From NCBI GenBank assembly GCA_023392595.1, contig JAEVYU010000081.1:99031-163030 (forward strand): a stretch of 64,000 bases of DNA, given 5' to 3'. Positions 52,859-60,324 of the stretch are shown here, in pieces. The notes under the pieces are model-generated. The model worked only from the letters and a program-made list of their open reading frames with translations, ran no database searches and was not told the origin of the DNA. How positions within the stretch are numbered: the stretch's first letter is position 1; each line of letters starts with the position of its first letter. The stretch comes from Bacillota bacterium. Its GTDB lineage: Bacteria; Bacillota; UBA4882; UBA8346. Both the position numbers and the translations under genes were made by a program.

Positions 52859-53219
52859 AATGGCCTCCCGTGTTTTTTATTCATGTTGCCAGCGGATGAA
52901 AAGATTTCAAAGGACTTCATCCAGTAGTATGACCCGATCGGACCCTGGAGAAACATTGATTTGGAATGCTCCGGCGCTTTTTTAAAAAACGGTTTTTATG
53001 GATAGCTTTAAGAAAAGGCAGGAAATGAAGAAGATTTTATCGAAAAAAAGGGGTAAGGTTTTAGTTTGTGGTAAACCGTAAAGGGAATCCATGGGTTTTT
53101 GGGGTCCATGATCGTGAAATAATAGTTTTTAAGCAATCTTTAAAAGCTTTTTAAGGAAAAAAGCTTTCATTTGGTATGAGTTATTTCAGGGGTCATATAT
53201 TTTTAGGGAGGATTGGGGT

Positions 53220-53294
53220 ATGCCTTTTTTGAATCGAGTAGAGCGTATCGTAAATAAATGGCAACCAGAAATGGGGAAGATACGCTCTACTTAA
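53220..53294 (+). pseudogene. Short reading frame running into repeat copy 2
   Basis: A good GGGAGG site precedes ATG 53220. The frame MPFLNR then enters the repeat element and stops at 53294 (24 codons). It may be a gene start cut off by the repeat. No continuation was recognised beyond the element. Confidence 0.3.
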
Positions 53295-53345
53295 GTAAAA
53301 CGTTCACAATCATTGAGTCGTTATTTAGAGAACTTTTTACTAGAC
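53238..53345 (-). repeat. Two-hairpin dispersed repeat, copy 2 (inverted)
   Basis: GTAGAGCGTATC (53238-53249) with GATACGCTCTAC (53279-53290), and AGTAAAACGTTC (53294-53305) with GAACTTTTTACT (53330-53341, one mismatch). It is the inverted counterpart of 42849-42944, 10.3 kb away, and keeps the loop sequences. At 108 bp it appears to be the fuller copy. Confidence 0.9.
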
Positions 53346-53522
53346 TCCGGCAACCGCTCTGAAAAAATAAGTTGATTGATCGTCATAGACCGAAACAAAT
53401 CTGTAAACCATCGTTAAATGTATTTAGGTATAATCAAAATCAGTTTGAAGGATGGCAGAAATAATAATATCCCCAATCAAAACTGATTATTGCGCGCTTA
53501 CGCGGGAAAGCAGGATTCGTTG

Positions 53523-54641
53523 ATGACAAAACCACGGTTATTGGTGCTTTCAGCTTCAATCGGGGCAGGACATGTTAAGGCAGGAGAGGGATTATGTCAG
53601 GCTTATGCGGAAGCTTTTAAGGCCGAGGCCCGCCATGTGGATTTTTTACGTTATGCTTCGCCTATTTTCAGCCATTGGGTGGAAGAGGCCTATTATCTGA
53701 TGACCAAACATACGCCCTCCGTTTATAAATTATTATATCAAATGGCAGATAACCGTTTTTCACCGGTTAAAAAATCCGAGGTCCTCATTGGACTTCAAAA
53801 GTATCGGGATTTGGTCCGGGAGTTCCGGCCCCATGCCATTATTTCCACTCATTTTTTTCCGGCTGCCATTGTTTCTTACATGTATCCCCATTTTTCCGTT
53901 CCGAACGGGGTTGTATTAACCGATTACGTTTCCCACCATGTCTGGGTCAACCCCAATACCCAACTGTTTTTTGTCGCTCACGAGGGCATGGTTGACGAAT
54001 TAAAGCAATTAGGAGTTGAAGAGGAGAAAATCAGGGTAACCGGCATTCCCATTCGTCCGGTGTTCGCCCAAGAATTCAACCGCGGTGAGCTACAGCGGAA
54101 ACTCGGTCTCAATCCCAATCGCTTGACACTGCTTGTGATGAGCGGCGGCAATGCCATTGGCCCTCTGGCCGAGGTCATGAAAACATTGGAACAATTTAAG
54201 GAACATTTTCAAATTTTCGTGGTTACCGGGCATAATCAAAAATCCTTTTTACAATTGACCGAATTGTTTCAGGAGCTGAATATCAACGGGCAAGTCCTGG
54301 GGTATGTGGATAATATTCATGAATATATGGCCGCAGCCGATTTATTAATCTCCAAAGCCGGGGGGTTGACCGTTACTGAAGCAATTACCCTTGGTTTACC
54401 GATGGCGATTATTCAACCCACTCCCGGACAGGAAGACGGCAACACGGCTTTTTTGACCAAGGCCGGTTTGGGAGTTTATCTAAAGAGCAGCAAGGAATTG
54501 GAGAACTTTATGGTTGAATTGATGGCACATCCTTCCGTGATTGAACAGATGCGGCAAAACGCCTTGAAACTTTCGAAACATAATGCAACCCATTCCATTC
54601 TAACGGAAATTGATAAGTTGATTGAAGAAAAGCGGAAATAA
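53523..54641 (+). CDS. Glycosyltransferase 28, MGDG-synthase-like
   Basis: A 372-residue GT-B glycosyltransferase. The N-terminal domain begins PRLLVLSASIGAGHVKAGEGL, the monogalactosyldiacylglycerol-synthase acceptor domain. The C-terminal GT28 domain holds LLVMSGGNAIGPLAEVM and the sugar-nucleotide loop SKAGGLTVTEAITLGLPMAI. It probably adds sugar to diacylglycerol or a similar lipid at the membrane, like UgtP. The donor sugar is unknown. ATG 53523 is preferred; the frame is open 11 codons further. Confidence 0.88.
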   Translation: MTKPRLLVLSASIGAGHVKAGEGLCQAYAEAFKAEARHVDFLRYASPIFSHWVEEAYYLMTKHTPSVYKLLYQMADNRFSPVKKSEVLIGLQKYRDLVREFRPHAIISTHFFPAAIVSYMYPHFSVPNGVVLTDYVSHHVWVNPNTQLFFVAHEGMVDELKQLGVEEEKIRVTGIPIRPVFAQEFNRGELQRKLGLNPNRLTLLVMSGGNAIGPLAEVMKTLEQFKEHFQIFVVTGHNQKSFLQLTELFQELNINGQVLGYVDNIHEYMAAADLLISKAGGLTVTEAITLGLPMAIIQPTPGQEDGNTAFLTKAGLGVYLKSSKELENFMVELMAHPSVIEQMRQNALKLSKHNATHSILTEIDKLIEEKRK

Positions 54642-54687
54642 ATCTATTTCCTATGAAGAAGGACTCAAATCCCTCTTTTTTTGCGTC

Positions 54688-55236
54688 TCAATGGGCTTTT
54701 CTATATTCACTCGGGGTTACCCCCAGATGTTTTTTAAAGCAGGTATTAAAGTTGGATAAACTTTCAAAACCGCAAGAAAAGGCAATCTCCGATATTTTCA
54801 GTTCGGGGTTTGCCAGGAGTTCAAGGGCTTTATGGATTTGTAACTTTCGGAGGTACTGGACGGGGGTCAGCTTAAATTGCTGGTGAAAAAGGCGTATTAA
54901 ATGGTTTTTACTCAGGGGCAACTGCTTGATTGTGGATGCTAGTTTGCCAGGATCGTCAAAGCAGGCATCATAAAGGTTTTTTACTTGTTCAACCAATTCT
55001 TCCTGGGGTTTAAATTCCGGCCGATCGGGCCGGCACCGTTTACAGGGCCGCAATCCCAAAGCATAGGCATTTTCAATGCCGTCAAAGAACAATACATTTT
55101 TTCTTAAGGGTGGTTTCGACTTGCAGGACGGCCGGCAAAAAACGCCGGTCGTTTTGACACCATAATAAAACCGGCCATCATAGCTTTGATCGCCTTCAAG
55201 AACGGCATTCCATTTTTGATCATCCGTTAAGTCCAT
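54688..55236 (-). CDS. adaA: AdaA-type methylphosphotriester transferase and activator
   Basis: A 182-residue two-domain protein. The N-terminal Ada zinc domain has Cys34, Cys38, Cys65 and Cys68, with the same spacing as E. coli Ada Cys38, 42, 69 and 72; Cys34 should accept methyl groups from DNA phosphotriesters. The C-terminal AraC-type domain (about 90-180) has two helix-turn-helix units and ends GVTPSEYRKAH. Methylated AdaA should activate its own operon. It is the last gene of ogt-alkA-adaA and starts 18 bases after the alkA stop. The Ogt activity is in a separate protein. Confidence 0.93.
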   Translation of the reverse strand: MDLTDDQKWNAVLEGDQSYDGRFYYGVKTTGVFCRPSCKSKPPLRKNVLFFDGIENAYALGLRPCKRCRPDRPEFKPQEELVEQVKNLYDACFDDPGKLASTIKQLPLSKNHLIRLFHQQFKLTPVQYLRKLQIHKALELLANPELKISEIAFSCGFESLSNFNTCFKKHLGVTPSEYRKAH

Positions 55237-55253
55237 ATTTTCCCCCCTAAAAC

Positions 55254-55859
55254 TTACTTATCTTTTGCTAAAGCCCACAGGTACAATGAAGCGACGGAAC
55301 CATAGGGTGAATACCGTTTGCAGTACCGCTTAAACTGTTCTTTGGTCAATTTTCCCAGACCATATAAGTTGCTCATACCCCGCTGGATAGCCAAGTCACC
55401 CCAGCTGACGACATCGGGGCGTTCCATGGAAAAAATTAAAAGCATCTCCGCTGTCCATTCTCCAATACCGTTTAGGGAAATCAATCTTTTAACGATTTCC
55501 CCGTCGGATAAGGAAGGTAACTCCGATAAATTGATGTCACCCCGGGCGACTGTTTCAGCGATTTCCTTGATATATCCGGCCTTTCGGAAAGATAAGCCGC
55601 AGGGCTGGATTTCAGCGATGTTGGCAGCGGCAACTGAGGAAGGCGTTATCGCGCTAAAATGTTCATTGAAGCGTTTCCAGATTGTGGCGGCGGCCTTAGC
55701 GGAAATCTGCTGGCCGACAATGCTGAAAATCAAGGCGCTAAACAGGTCGGGAATGACTTCCCGTTCGATCATTCCGATGCGGTCTATCGCCAAACCGAGT
55801 TTTAAGTCCCGCTGTTTTAAATAAGCCAATTCGGTTTGATCGTATTTAAAAATTTCCAT
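55254..55859 (-). CDS. alkA: DNA-3-methyladenine glycosylase II (AlkA-like)
   Basis: A 201-residue HhH-GPD glycosylase that removes alkylated purines. Signature features are SIVGQQISAKAA, the helix-hairpin-helix LNGIGEWTA (129-137) and catalytic Asp155 in RPDVVSWGDLAIQRG. It lacks the extra N-terminal domain of E. coli AlkA, like the shorter Bacillus forms. It overlaps ogt by 14 bases, indicating coupled translation. Confidence 0.93.
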   Translation of the reverse strand: MEIFKYDQTELAYLKQRDLKLGLAIDRIGMIEREVIPDLFSALIFSIVGQQISAKAAATIWKRFNEHFSAITPSSVAAANIAEIQPCGLSFRKAGYIKEIAETVARGDINLSELPSLSDGEIVKRLISLNGIGEWTAEMLLIFSMERPDVVSWGDLAIQRGMSNLYGLGKLTKEQFKRYCKRYSPYGSVASLYLWALAKDK

Positions 55860-56319
55860 GGGATTGTTCCAGCTCTAAAAGATAGGCTTTGAGTTCCAGT
55901 CCGCCCCGGTATCCTGTTAAATGTCCCTTCGTTCCAATGACGCGGTGGCAGGGGATAAAAATCGGAACCGGATTGCGGTTGTTGGCAAGGCCGACCGCTC
56001 TTGAAGCCTTGGGATTGCCGACGCTTTGGGCGATGGATTGGTAACTTCGGGTCTGGCCATAGGGAATCGCTTGTAATTGTTGCCAGACCCGTAGAAAGAA
56101 ATTGCTGCCGGCCGGGGAGAGCGGTAGGTCAAAATTGTTTTGTTTTCCTGCCAAATAGTTTTTCAGCTGTTCACTGGCGTCTTTCAAGATTACTGTCTCC
56201 CGGAGTCTGACATCTCCCGGGATATTTTCCGCGGGAAAGTAGAGATTGGTGATTGCGTTATGGCTTTCACAGATCCCGATTTTGCCGATGGCGGTTTGAT
56301 AGAAAAATAAATTTTTCAT
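55846..56319 (-). CDS. ogt: Methylated-DNA-protein cysteine methyltransferase
   Basis: A suicide repair protein that transfers methyl groups from O6-methylguanine to its own Cys124 in PIFIPCHRVIG. It is 157 residues from ATG 56319; AGGAG lies 11 bases upstream. The frame is open to 56421, but the extra N-terminus is not conserved. SYQSIAQSVGNPKASRAVG is the DNA-binding helix region. It is the first gene of the repair operon. Confidence 0.93.
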   Translation of the reverse strand: MKNLFFYQTAIGKIGICESHNAITNLYFPAENIPGDVRLRETVILKDASEQLKNYLAGKQNNFDLPLSPAGSNFFLRVWQQLQAIPYGQTRSYQSIAQSVGNPKASRAVGLANNRNPVPIFIPCHRVIGTKGHLTGYRGGLELKAYLLELEQSHGNF

Positions 56320-56379
56320 GGCAAGTGCATGCTCCTGCTCAAATTTAAGGAATAACTTCCAGAATGAATTTACATTTTT

Positions 56380-56388
56380 AGTATACCA
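56380..56388 (-). promoter_or_regulatory. Extended -10 promoter element of the ogt-alkA-adaA operon
   Basis: On the minus strand TGGTATACT (56388-56380) is an extended -10 element about 60 bases before the ogt start. The -35 is poor (AAGACA-like), as expected for an activator-dependent promoter such as one using AdaA. Confidence 0.45.
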
Positions 56389-56504
56389 AAGATGTTCCCG
56401 GTTTGTCTTTCTGAATTTCACCTTGTAATTTTATTGATAACAGGATTCACGCGCTAATCAATGATTATCGGAAGCAGGACCTTCTTTGATTGGTTTGAAA
56501 TCAC

Positions 56505-57149
56505 TCATGATTCCGCCAATCGCCTCCCCATTTCATAAGCTTTTTGACAATCCACCGGGAACACTTCCTGGCGTCTTTGTGCTTTGGCGGTTACATTGAC
56601 CCCGGAGGTTTCATATTTGGAATAATCGTCAAATTGATAGGTATCGGTGACCAGCAAAGTTTCGGAGGAACCAAAAACCGACTTCAAAACCAATTCGTTG
56701 ATCCGGGCAGGTTGGTCAAAGTCCATTTCTTTCATGCGTTCTTCGGGTGCGCCCAGGGTATAAATGAATCCGGTTTTGATCTTCTTCTGAAATAGGGAGG
56801 AATGATCGGCGTTATAGGCCAGGTATTGAAATATCAGCCGTTCTAAAAAAGCATGCATCACTCCGGTAACTCCCCCCAGATAAATCGGGGAACCCAATAG
56901 AATGGCGTCCCCTTCGGCCGCTTTTTGAAGGATTGGTTTTAAATCATCCTTCAGGGCGCATTGACCATAACTTTTTCCTTCCAGCCTTTTGCATTCGAAA
57001 CAACTGATACAACCTTTGAATTGCAAGTCATAAAGATGAATCAGTTCGGTCTCTGCGCCTTGGGAAGCGGCTCCTTCCAACGCCTTATTCAGCAAAACCG
57101 CTGTGTTCCAGGATTTTCTGGGACTCCCGTTCAATGCTAATATTTTCAT
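56505..57149 (-). CDS. Flavodoxin-fold NADPH-dependent FMN reductase-like protein
   Basis: A 214-residue flavoprotein starting MKILALNGSPRKSWNTAVLL (FMN phosphate loop). GSPIYLGGVTGVMHAFLERL binds the flavin ring. Cys residues in GCISCFECKR and GQCALKDD are placed as in iron-sulfur flavoproteins or related NAD(P)H oxidoreductases. The divergent neighbour is an HxlR regulator, so it is probably induced by an electrophile or oxidative signal. Substrate unknown. Confidence 0.85.
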   Translation of the reverse strand: MKILALNGSPRKSWNTAVLLNKALEGAASQGAETELIHLYDLQFKGCISCFECKRLEGKSYGQCALKDDLKPILQKAAEGDAILLGSPIYLGGVTGVMHAFLERLIFQYLAYNADHSSLFQKKIKTGFIYTLGAPEERMKEMDFDQPARINELVLKSVFGSSETLLVTDTYQFDDYSKYETSGVNVTAKAQRRQEVFPVDCQKAYEMGRRLAES

Positions 57150-57214
57150 GATATTCCCTCCGTTTTTGGTTAATTAGTTTGGTTGACCTGATTGTATTCT
57201 ATATTGGGAAATAA

Positions 57215-57243
57215 TTGAAGAATGCACTTTTTTGTTATATACT
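57215..57243 (+). promoter_or_regulatory. Candidate promoter of the HxlR gene
   Basis: TTGAAG (57215-57220) and TATACT (57238-57243) are spaced by 17 bp, 40 bases before the hxlR-like start. Confidence 0.5.
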
Positions 57244-57254
57244 AAACAAAAAGT
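57226..57254. promoter_or_regulatory. Possible HxlR operator (inverted repeat)
   Basis: ACTTTTTTGTT (57226-57236) and AAACAAAAAGT (57244-57254) form a near-perfect inverted repeat with a one-base offset, covering the -10 of the HxlR gene. Its place between divergent genes is as expected for an autoregulatory operator. Not confirmed by a known motif. Confidence 0.4.
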
Positions 57255-57282
57255 AAGTGGGTAATTGAAGAGGGTTTTTTTA

Positions 57283-57606
57283 ATGAAAAACAATGAACTC
57301 GAAGAGTTCCGCTGCCCGGTGACCTATACCCTGTCGGTGGTCGGGGGCAAGTGGAAATGGATCATCCTTTACATAATATATCTTGAGGAAATCGTGCGAT
57401 ATAATCAATTGAAGAAAAGACTGCCGTCAATCGCCCATAAAACCCTAAGCCAGCAATTGGATGAATTGGAACAAAGCGCTATCATCCGCAGGAAACAGTA
57501 TGACGAGATCCCGCCTAGAGTGGAATATTCGCTGACGGAGAAGGGAAAGTCGCTCATTCCCATTCTATTGCAAATGGCTCATTGGGGGAAAGAACACCAG
57601 GATTGA
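57283..57606 (+). CDS. HxlR-family transcription regulator
   Basis: A 107-residue winged-helix regulator with the HxlR signature CPVTYTLSVVGGKWKWIILY at the N-terminus, a recognition segment LPSIAHKTLSQQLDELE and a wing in PPRVEYSLTEKGKS. Cys near residue 11 could sense electrophiles, as in related YodB/HypR. GAAGAGGG fits ATG 57283. It is divergent from the flavoprotein gene, its likely target. Confidence 0.9.
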   Translation: MKNNELEEFRCPVTYTLSVVGGKWKWIILYIIYLEEIVRYNQLKKRLPSIAHKTLSQQLDELEQSAIIRRKQYDEIPPRVEYSLTEKGKSLIPILLQMAHWGKEHQD

Positions 57607-58650
57607 TCGACTTTGAAAAAGATTTTTTAAAGGCTTCTTTTTCTAGCTCAGAGGGAGCTTTTTATAAAATTCCGGTTTTGTTCCTCTCCATGAAAGAAAC
57701 ATCTATATATTTTCCGCAACCCCCATTTGCCCCACTGCCCCACACCCCCGGACGCCGTCTTGGTTTCAAGAGTTGGCTCTCCAGGGGTAGCTGCCAGGAA
57801 CCTATTGTTTTTTCGCGGTGGCTATCATCATTCAAACCGGTGAGCTTTTGATTCTTTTATCATTGTACCCTAATCGCTGCTTTCTTTGAAAAAACAACCG
57901 GGGTTGACCGGAATGGAACGCTGGGATGTCATTGGAGGGGAAAAACGGACGGGGCGATGAGTGCGGGGTCTGGGCGGTAATCGCAGAGAGCTGAGTTGTA
58001 AAAAGGATTCCATTTCCGCCCCAACGTGAACGATGGGGCTAGGTATATTAAAAAACGTTCTAAAGGCCTTTCAGGCCTCGGTGTTGTTTTTATACACGCA
58101 GCTTCAAAGCACAACCCAGCCCGGCTTGTCCGGGGTTTAGAATAATTTTTAAGACCTAGTCCAGAACTTCAGGTCTGGGTGGACTTTGAATAGGCAAATA
58201 TATAAGCAGTAAGTACGTGCAAAAGATATAAGCCTTCAAGGAGGAAGGCGCTTCTGCACCGCCTCTTTCAGGATGAAAACGGCGGTTGCCATCGGAAGGA
58301 ACATTTAATTGCCAGACAGAGTGCCATGGATGGCGGCAACATTCAAAAAGCCTGGATGAATAGCAGGAGGACCGGAACCTAGGTTCCGGCGGCTTTTGCC
58401 GCTCGTATTGCGAGCGGAGGTTACATTTTTGGCCGCCCCAAAAGTGACCCAGCCGGTGAAAGCCGTGGACAAACAAGATCGGCATTCATTTAGTCTCTAA
58501 ATTAGTTCAAAAGATCTTATTCTCATGCCTTAATCATCCATCACTTTTACACCCTCAAACAAATCCGCCCCCGTTCGCCATCGAACCTTCGTGAAAGAGA
58601 AAAGATAAAAGGAAGAAGTAAAATTAAATAATAATATGTATATGAATCCC
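57607..58650. other. Gene-poor spacer with dense palindromes
   Basis: About 1.04 kb without a supported gene. From 58372 there are overlapping hairpins: CCGGAACCTAGGTTCCGG (58372-58389), CGGC-TTTT-GCCG (58390-58401) and CCGCTCG-TATTG-CGAGCGG (58399-58417). The last resembles the hairpin at 26736-26754. Longest frames here have no ribosome binding site or recognisable motif. It could be decayed mobile DNA. Confidence 0.5.
58372..58417. repeat. Cluster of overlapping perfect palindromes
   Basis: Three perfect inverted repeats follow with overlap: 58372-58389 (18-bp palindrome), 58390-58401 and 58399-58417. The second and third can form only alternately. This is unusual for ordinary spacer DNA. 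Confidence 0.6.
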
Positions 58651-59808
58651 TTACATTTTTTCCCCCGGGATTTGTTTTAATCTTATAAAAATAACAACCA
58701 TTAACAAAAACCAAACCGCCGGGCTGACCATCGCAACCTGGCTGTTGACATTTTGGGCGATAACCCCCATCAATGCGGGGATAAGGGTAGCCCCCAAACC
58801 GCCGCATCCGATCAATAAGGCGTAAACAGTTCCGGAGTTTTCGGGATGATAAGCGCTGCCAAAAGTGATAATCAATGGCCATATGCTTGAATATGCAAAC
58901 CCCATGGCGGCTATTACTAAGAAAATCGCCGCTTCATTTTGAATGAAACCCGCTAATGCAGTGATTACCGTCGAACAGGAGGCGAGAAACAGGATAATGC
59001 TACGGGTTTTAAAACGCAAAGAAAGACGGCCGCAAATTAACCGCCCAATAGTCATGGCGCTCCAAAAGACAGCTACGGCTATACTGGATTGAGTCGCTGT
59101 AAATTTAAGATTCTGCTTGCAAAAAGTGGCTATCCAACCCCATCCGCCAACTTCGGAGCCGGTATATAAAATCATGCAGAGACAAATAATCAGAAATGTC
59201 GGGTCACTGATGAGCTTGGTAAAACCATTCCAGGAAATTTTGTCGGATGGTTTAAAAGGTGGGGATTTAGCATAGCAAAATGCGATGGTAATCAGTAAAA
59301 ACGCTCCGGCTAAAATAAAATAACAAAGTTGCCAGGGGAAACCGTCATTTGCCAAAATCCCGGCGCCAATCGGACCTACAATAGCGCCCAAGCCGAAAAA
59401 TACTTGCATCAAGTTGACGTAGAAAGCGGACCTTTCGGGATTGATTTCGGCAATTAGAGAATTGATGGTTCCTTCGACGACTCCTCCAAAACCGCCAAGA
59501 AATATCATTGCGATGAAGGCCAACGGATAATTGGGGGCCAGTGGAAAAAGAAACAAGGTTATGGTGAATCCGATCAGCGATAGTGCCAATACCTTCTTTT
59601 TCCCCCAAAGGTCTGCCAATACTCCTCCGATAATCAGGAAAATCGTAAATCCTAAAAAATTGGCGGTAAAAATCGTACCGGTCTGTGCCAGGTTCAGGGA
59701 AAAAGTTTTTGATATTTCGGTTAACAAGGGACTCATGATGGTTAAAACCATGGCAAAGAACACACTGATAATAAAGAGCAAATGGGTGATAAAGTTCCGA
59801 TGTTCCAA
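58651..59808 (-). CDS. MFS transporter
   Basis: A 385-residue protein with 12 predicted helices. The conserved loop between helices 2 and 3 reads GGVLADLWGKKKVL. The pattern of the second half is like sugar or fucose-permease-related carriers, but the substrate cannot be read from sequence. An efflux or uptake role is open. The gene is alone on its strand and divergent from the hydrogenase operon. Confidence 0.85.
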   Translation of the reverse strand: MEHRNFITHLLFIISVFFAMVLTIMSPLLTEISKTFSLNLAQTGTIFTANFLGFTIFLIIGGVLADLWGKKKVLALSLIGFTITLFLFPLAPNYPLAFIAMIFLGGFGGVVEGTINSLIAEINPERSAFYVNLMQVFFGLGAIVGPIGAGILANDGFPWQLCYFILAGAFLLITIAFCYAKSPPFKPSDKISWNGFTKLISDPTFLIICLCMILYTGSEVGGWGWIATFCKQNLKFTATQSSIAVAVFWSAMTIGRLICGRLSLRFKTRSIILFLASCSTVITALAGFIQNEAAIFLVIAAMGFAYSSIWPLIITFGSAYHPENSGTVYALLIGCGGLGATLIPALMGVIAQNVNSQVAMVSPAVWFLLMVVIFIRLKQIPGEKM

Positions 59809-59971
59809 GGCAAGCTCACTCCAATGGATGAAAATTAAACTCTATCATTATATCATGTTTAGTGAATTTTGGCATGAATGGTAATATTTTATTCATCGTA
59901 ATTTATTAGTTTTAGTGATGGTTTTTCATCACTCTCCGCTCTCCCGGAATAGTCCGCAACAATTTTGGATA

Positions 59972-60000
59972 TTGCAATGATTCCTGTGGCTGGTTATACT
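59972..60000 (+). promoter_or_regulatory. Candidate promoter of the hydrogenase operon
   Basis: TTGCAA (59972-59977) and TATACT (59995-60000) are spaced by 17 bp, 78 bases before the start of the small iron-sulfur gene. Confidence 0.55.
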
Positions 60001-60078
60001 TATCATAGACGAAATTTTGTGCAAACATCGATATGTATTGGGACAATTCGTTTATAACGGCTTGAAAGGATGACTTGG

Positions 60079-60324
60079 ATGAAAGATATCAAGGTAGAGA
60101 TATGCGTAGGAACTCATTGCACCATGATGGGAGCATTAAACATCATTGAGTCGGTTGAAGATTTACGGCGGGAGTATCAAAATATTTCATTGGAGATTAT
60201 CAAGTGTATCAAGGATTGTTTAGGAGAAAAGGTGGCTCCGATCGTCTTTATCAACGGTCAGAAAATTCAAAATGCCACCAATGAAGAAGTCCTGGCCAGA
60301 ATTATGGATGGTATGAACGCATGA
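60079..60324 (+). CDS. Thioredoxin-like [2Fe-2S] protein
   Basis: An 81-residue protein with four Cys in the NuoE-like pattern: Cys9 and Cys14 (CVGTHC), and Cys43 and Cys47 (CIKDC). This is the layout of thioredoxin-like [2Fe-2S] ferredoxins. It is only as long as the C-terminal domain of NuoE. AAAGGA at 60065-60070 fits ATG 60079. It overlaps the hydrogenase gene by ATGA, so it probably passes electrons to or from that enzyme. Confidence 0.85.
   Translation: MKDIKVEICVGTHCTMMGALNIIESVEDLRREYQNISLEIIKCIKDCLGEKVAPIVFINGQKIQNATNEEVLARIMDGMNA

Larger units (their letters stand above)
52859..53522. other. Spacer with repeat copy 2
   Basis: About 664 AT-rich bases with no intact gene. It contains a short reading frame (53220-53294) that runs into repeat copy 2 (53238-53345). 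It has several A and T tracts. The downstream glycosyltransferase promoter is not evident. Confidence 0.5.

Noticed and set aside
42744..53345. The 10-kb block as a composite transposon
   Set aside because: The flanking repeats lack a transposase and the genes between are ordinary housekeeping genes.
57582..57851. 89-codon frame after the HxlR gene
   Set aside because: It overlaps the hxlR-like 3' end, lacks a ribosome binding site and has low-complexity Pro/Ser sequence.
58156..58485. 109-codon minus-strand frame in the spacer before the MFS gene
   Set aside because: The DNA is dominated by palindromes, the protein has no recognisable motif and no start site fits.
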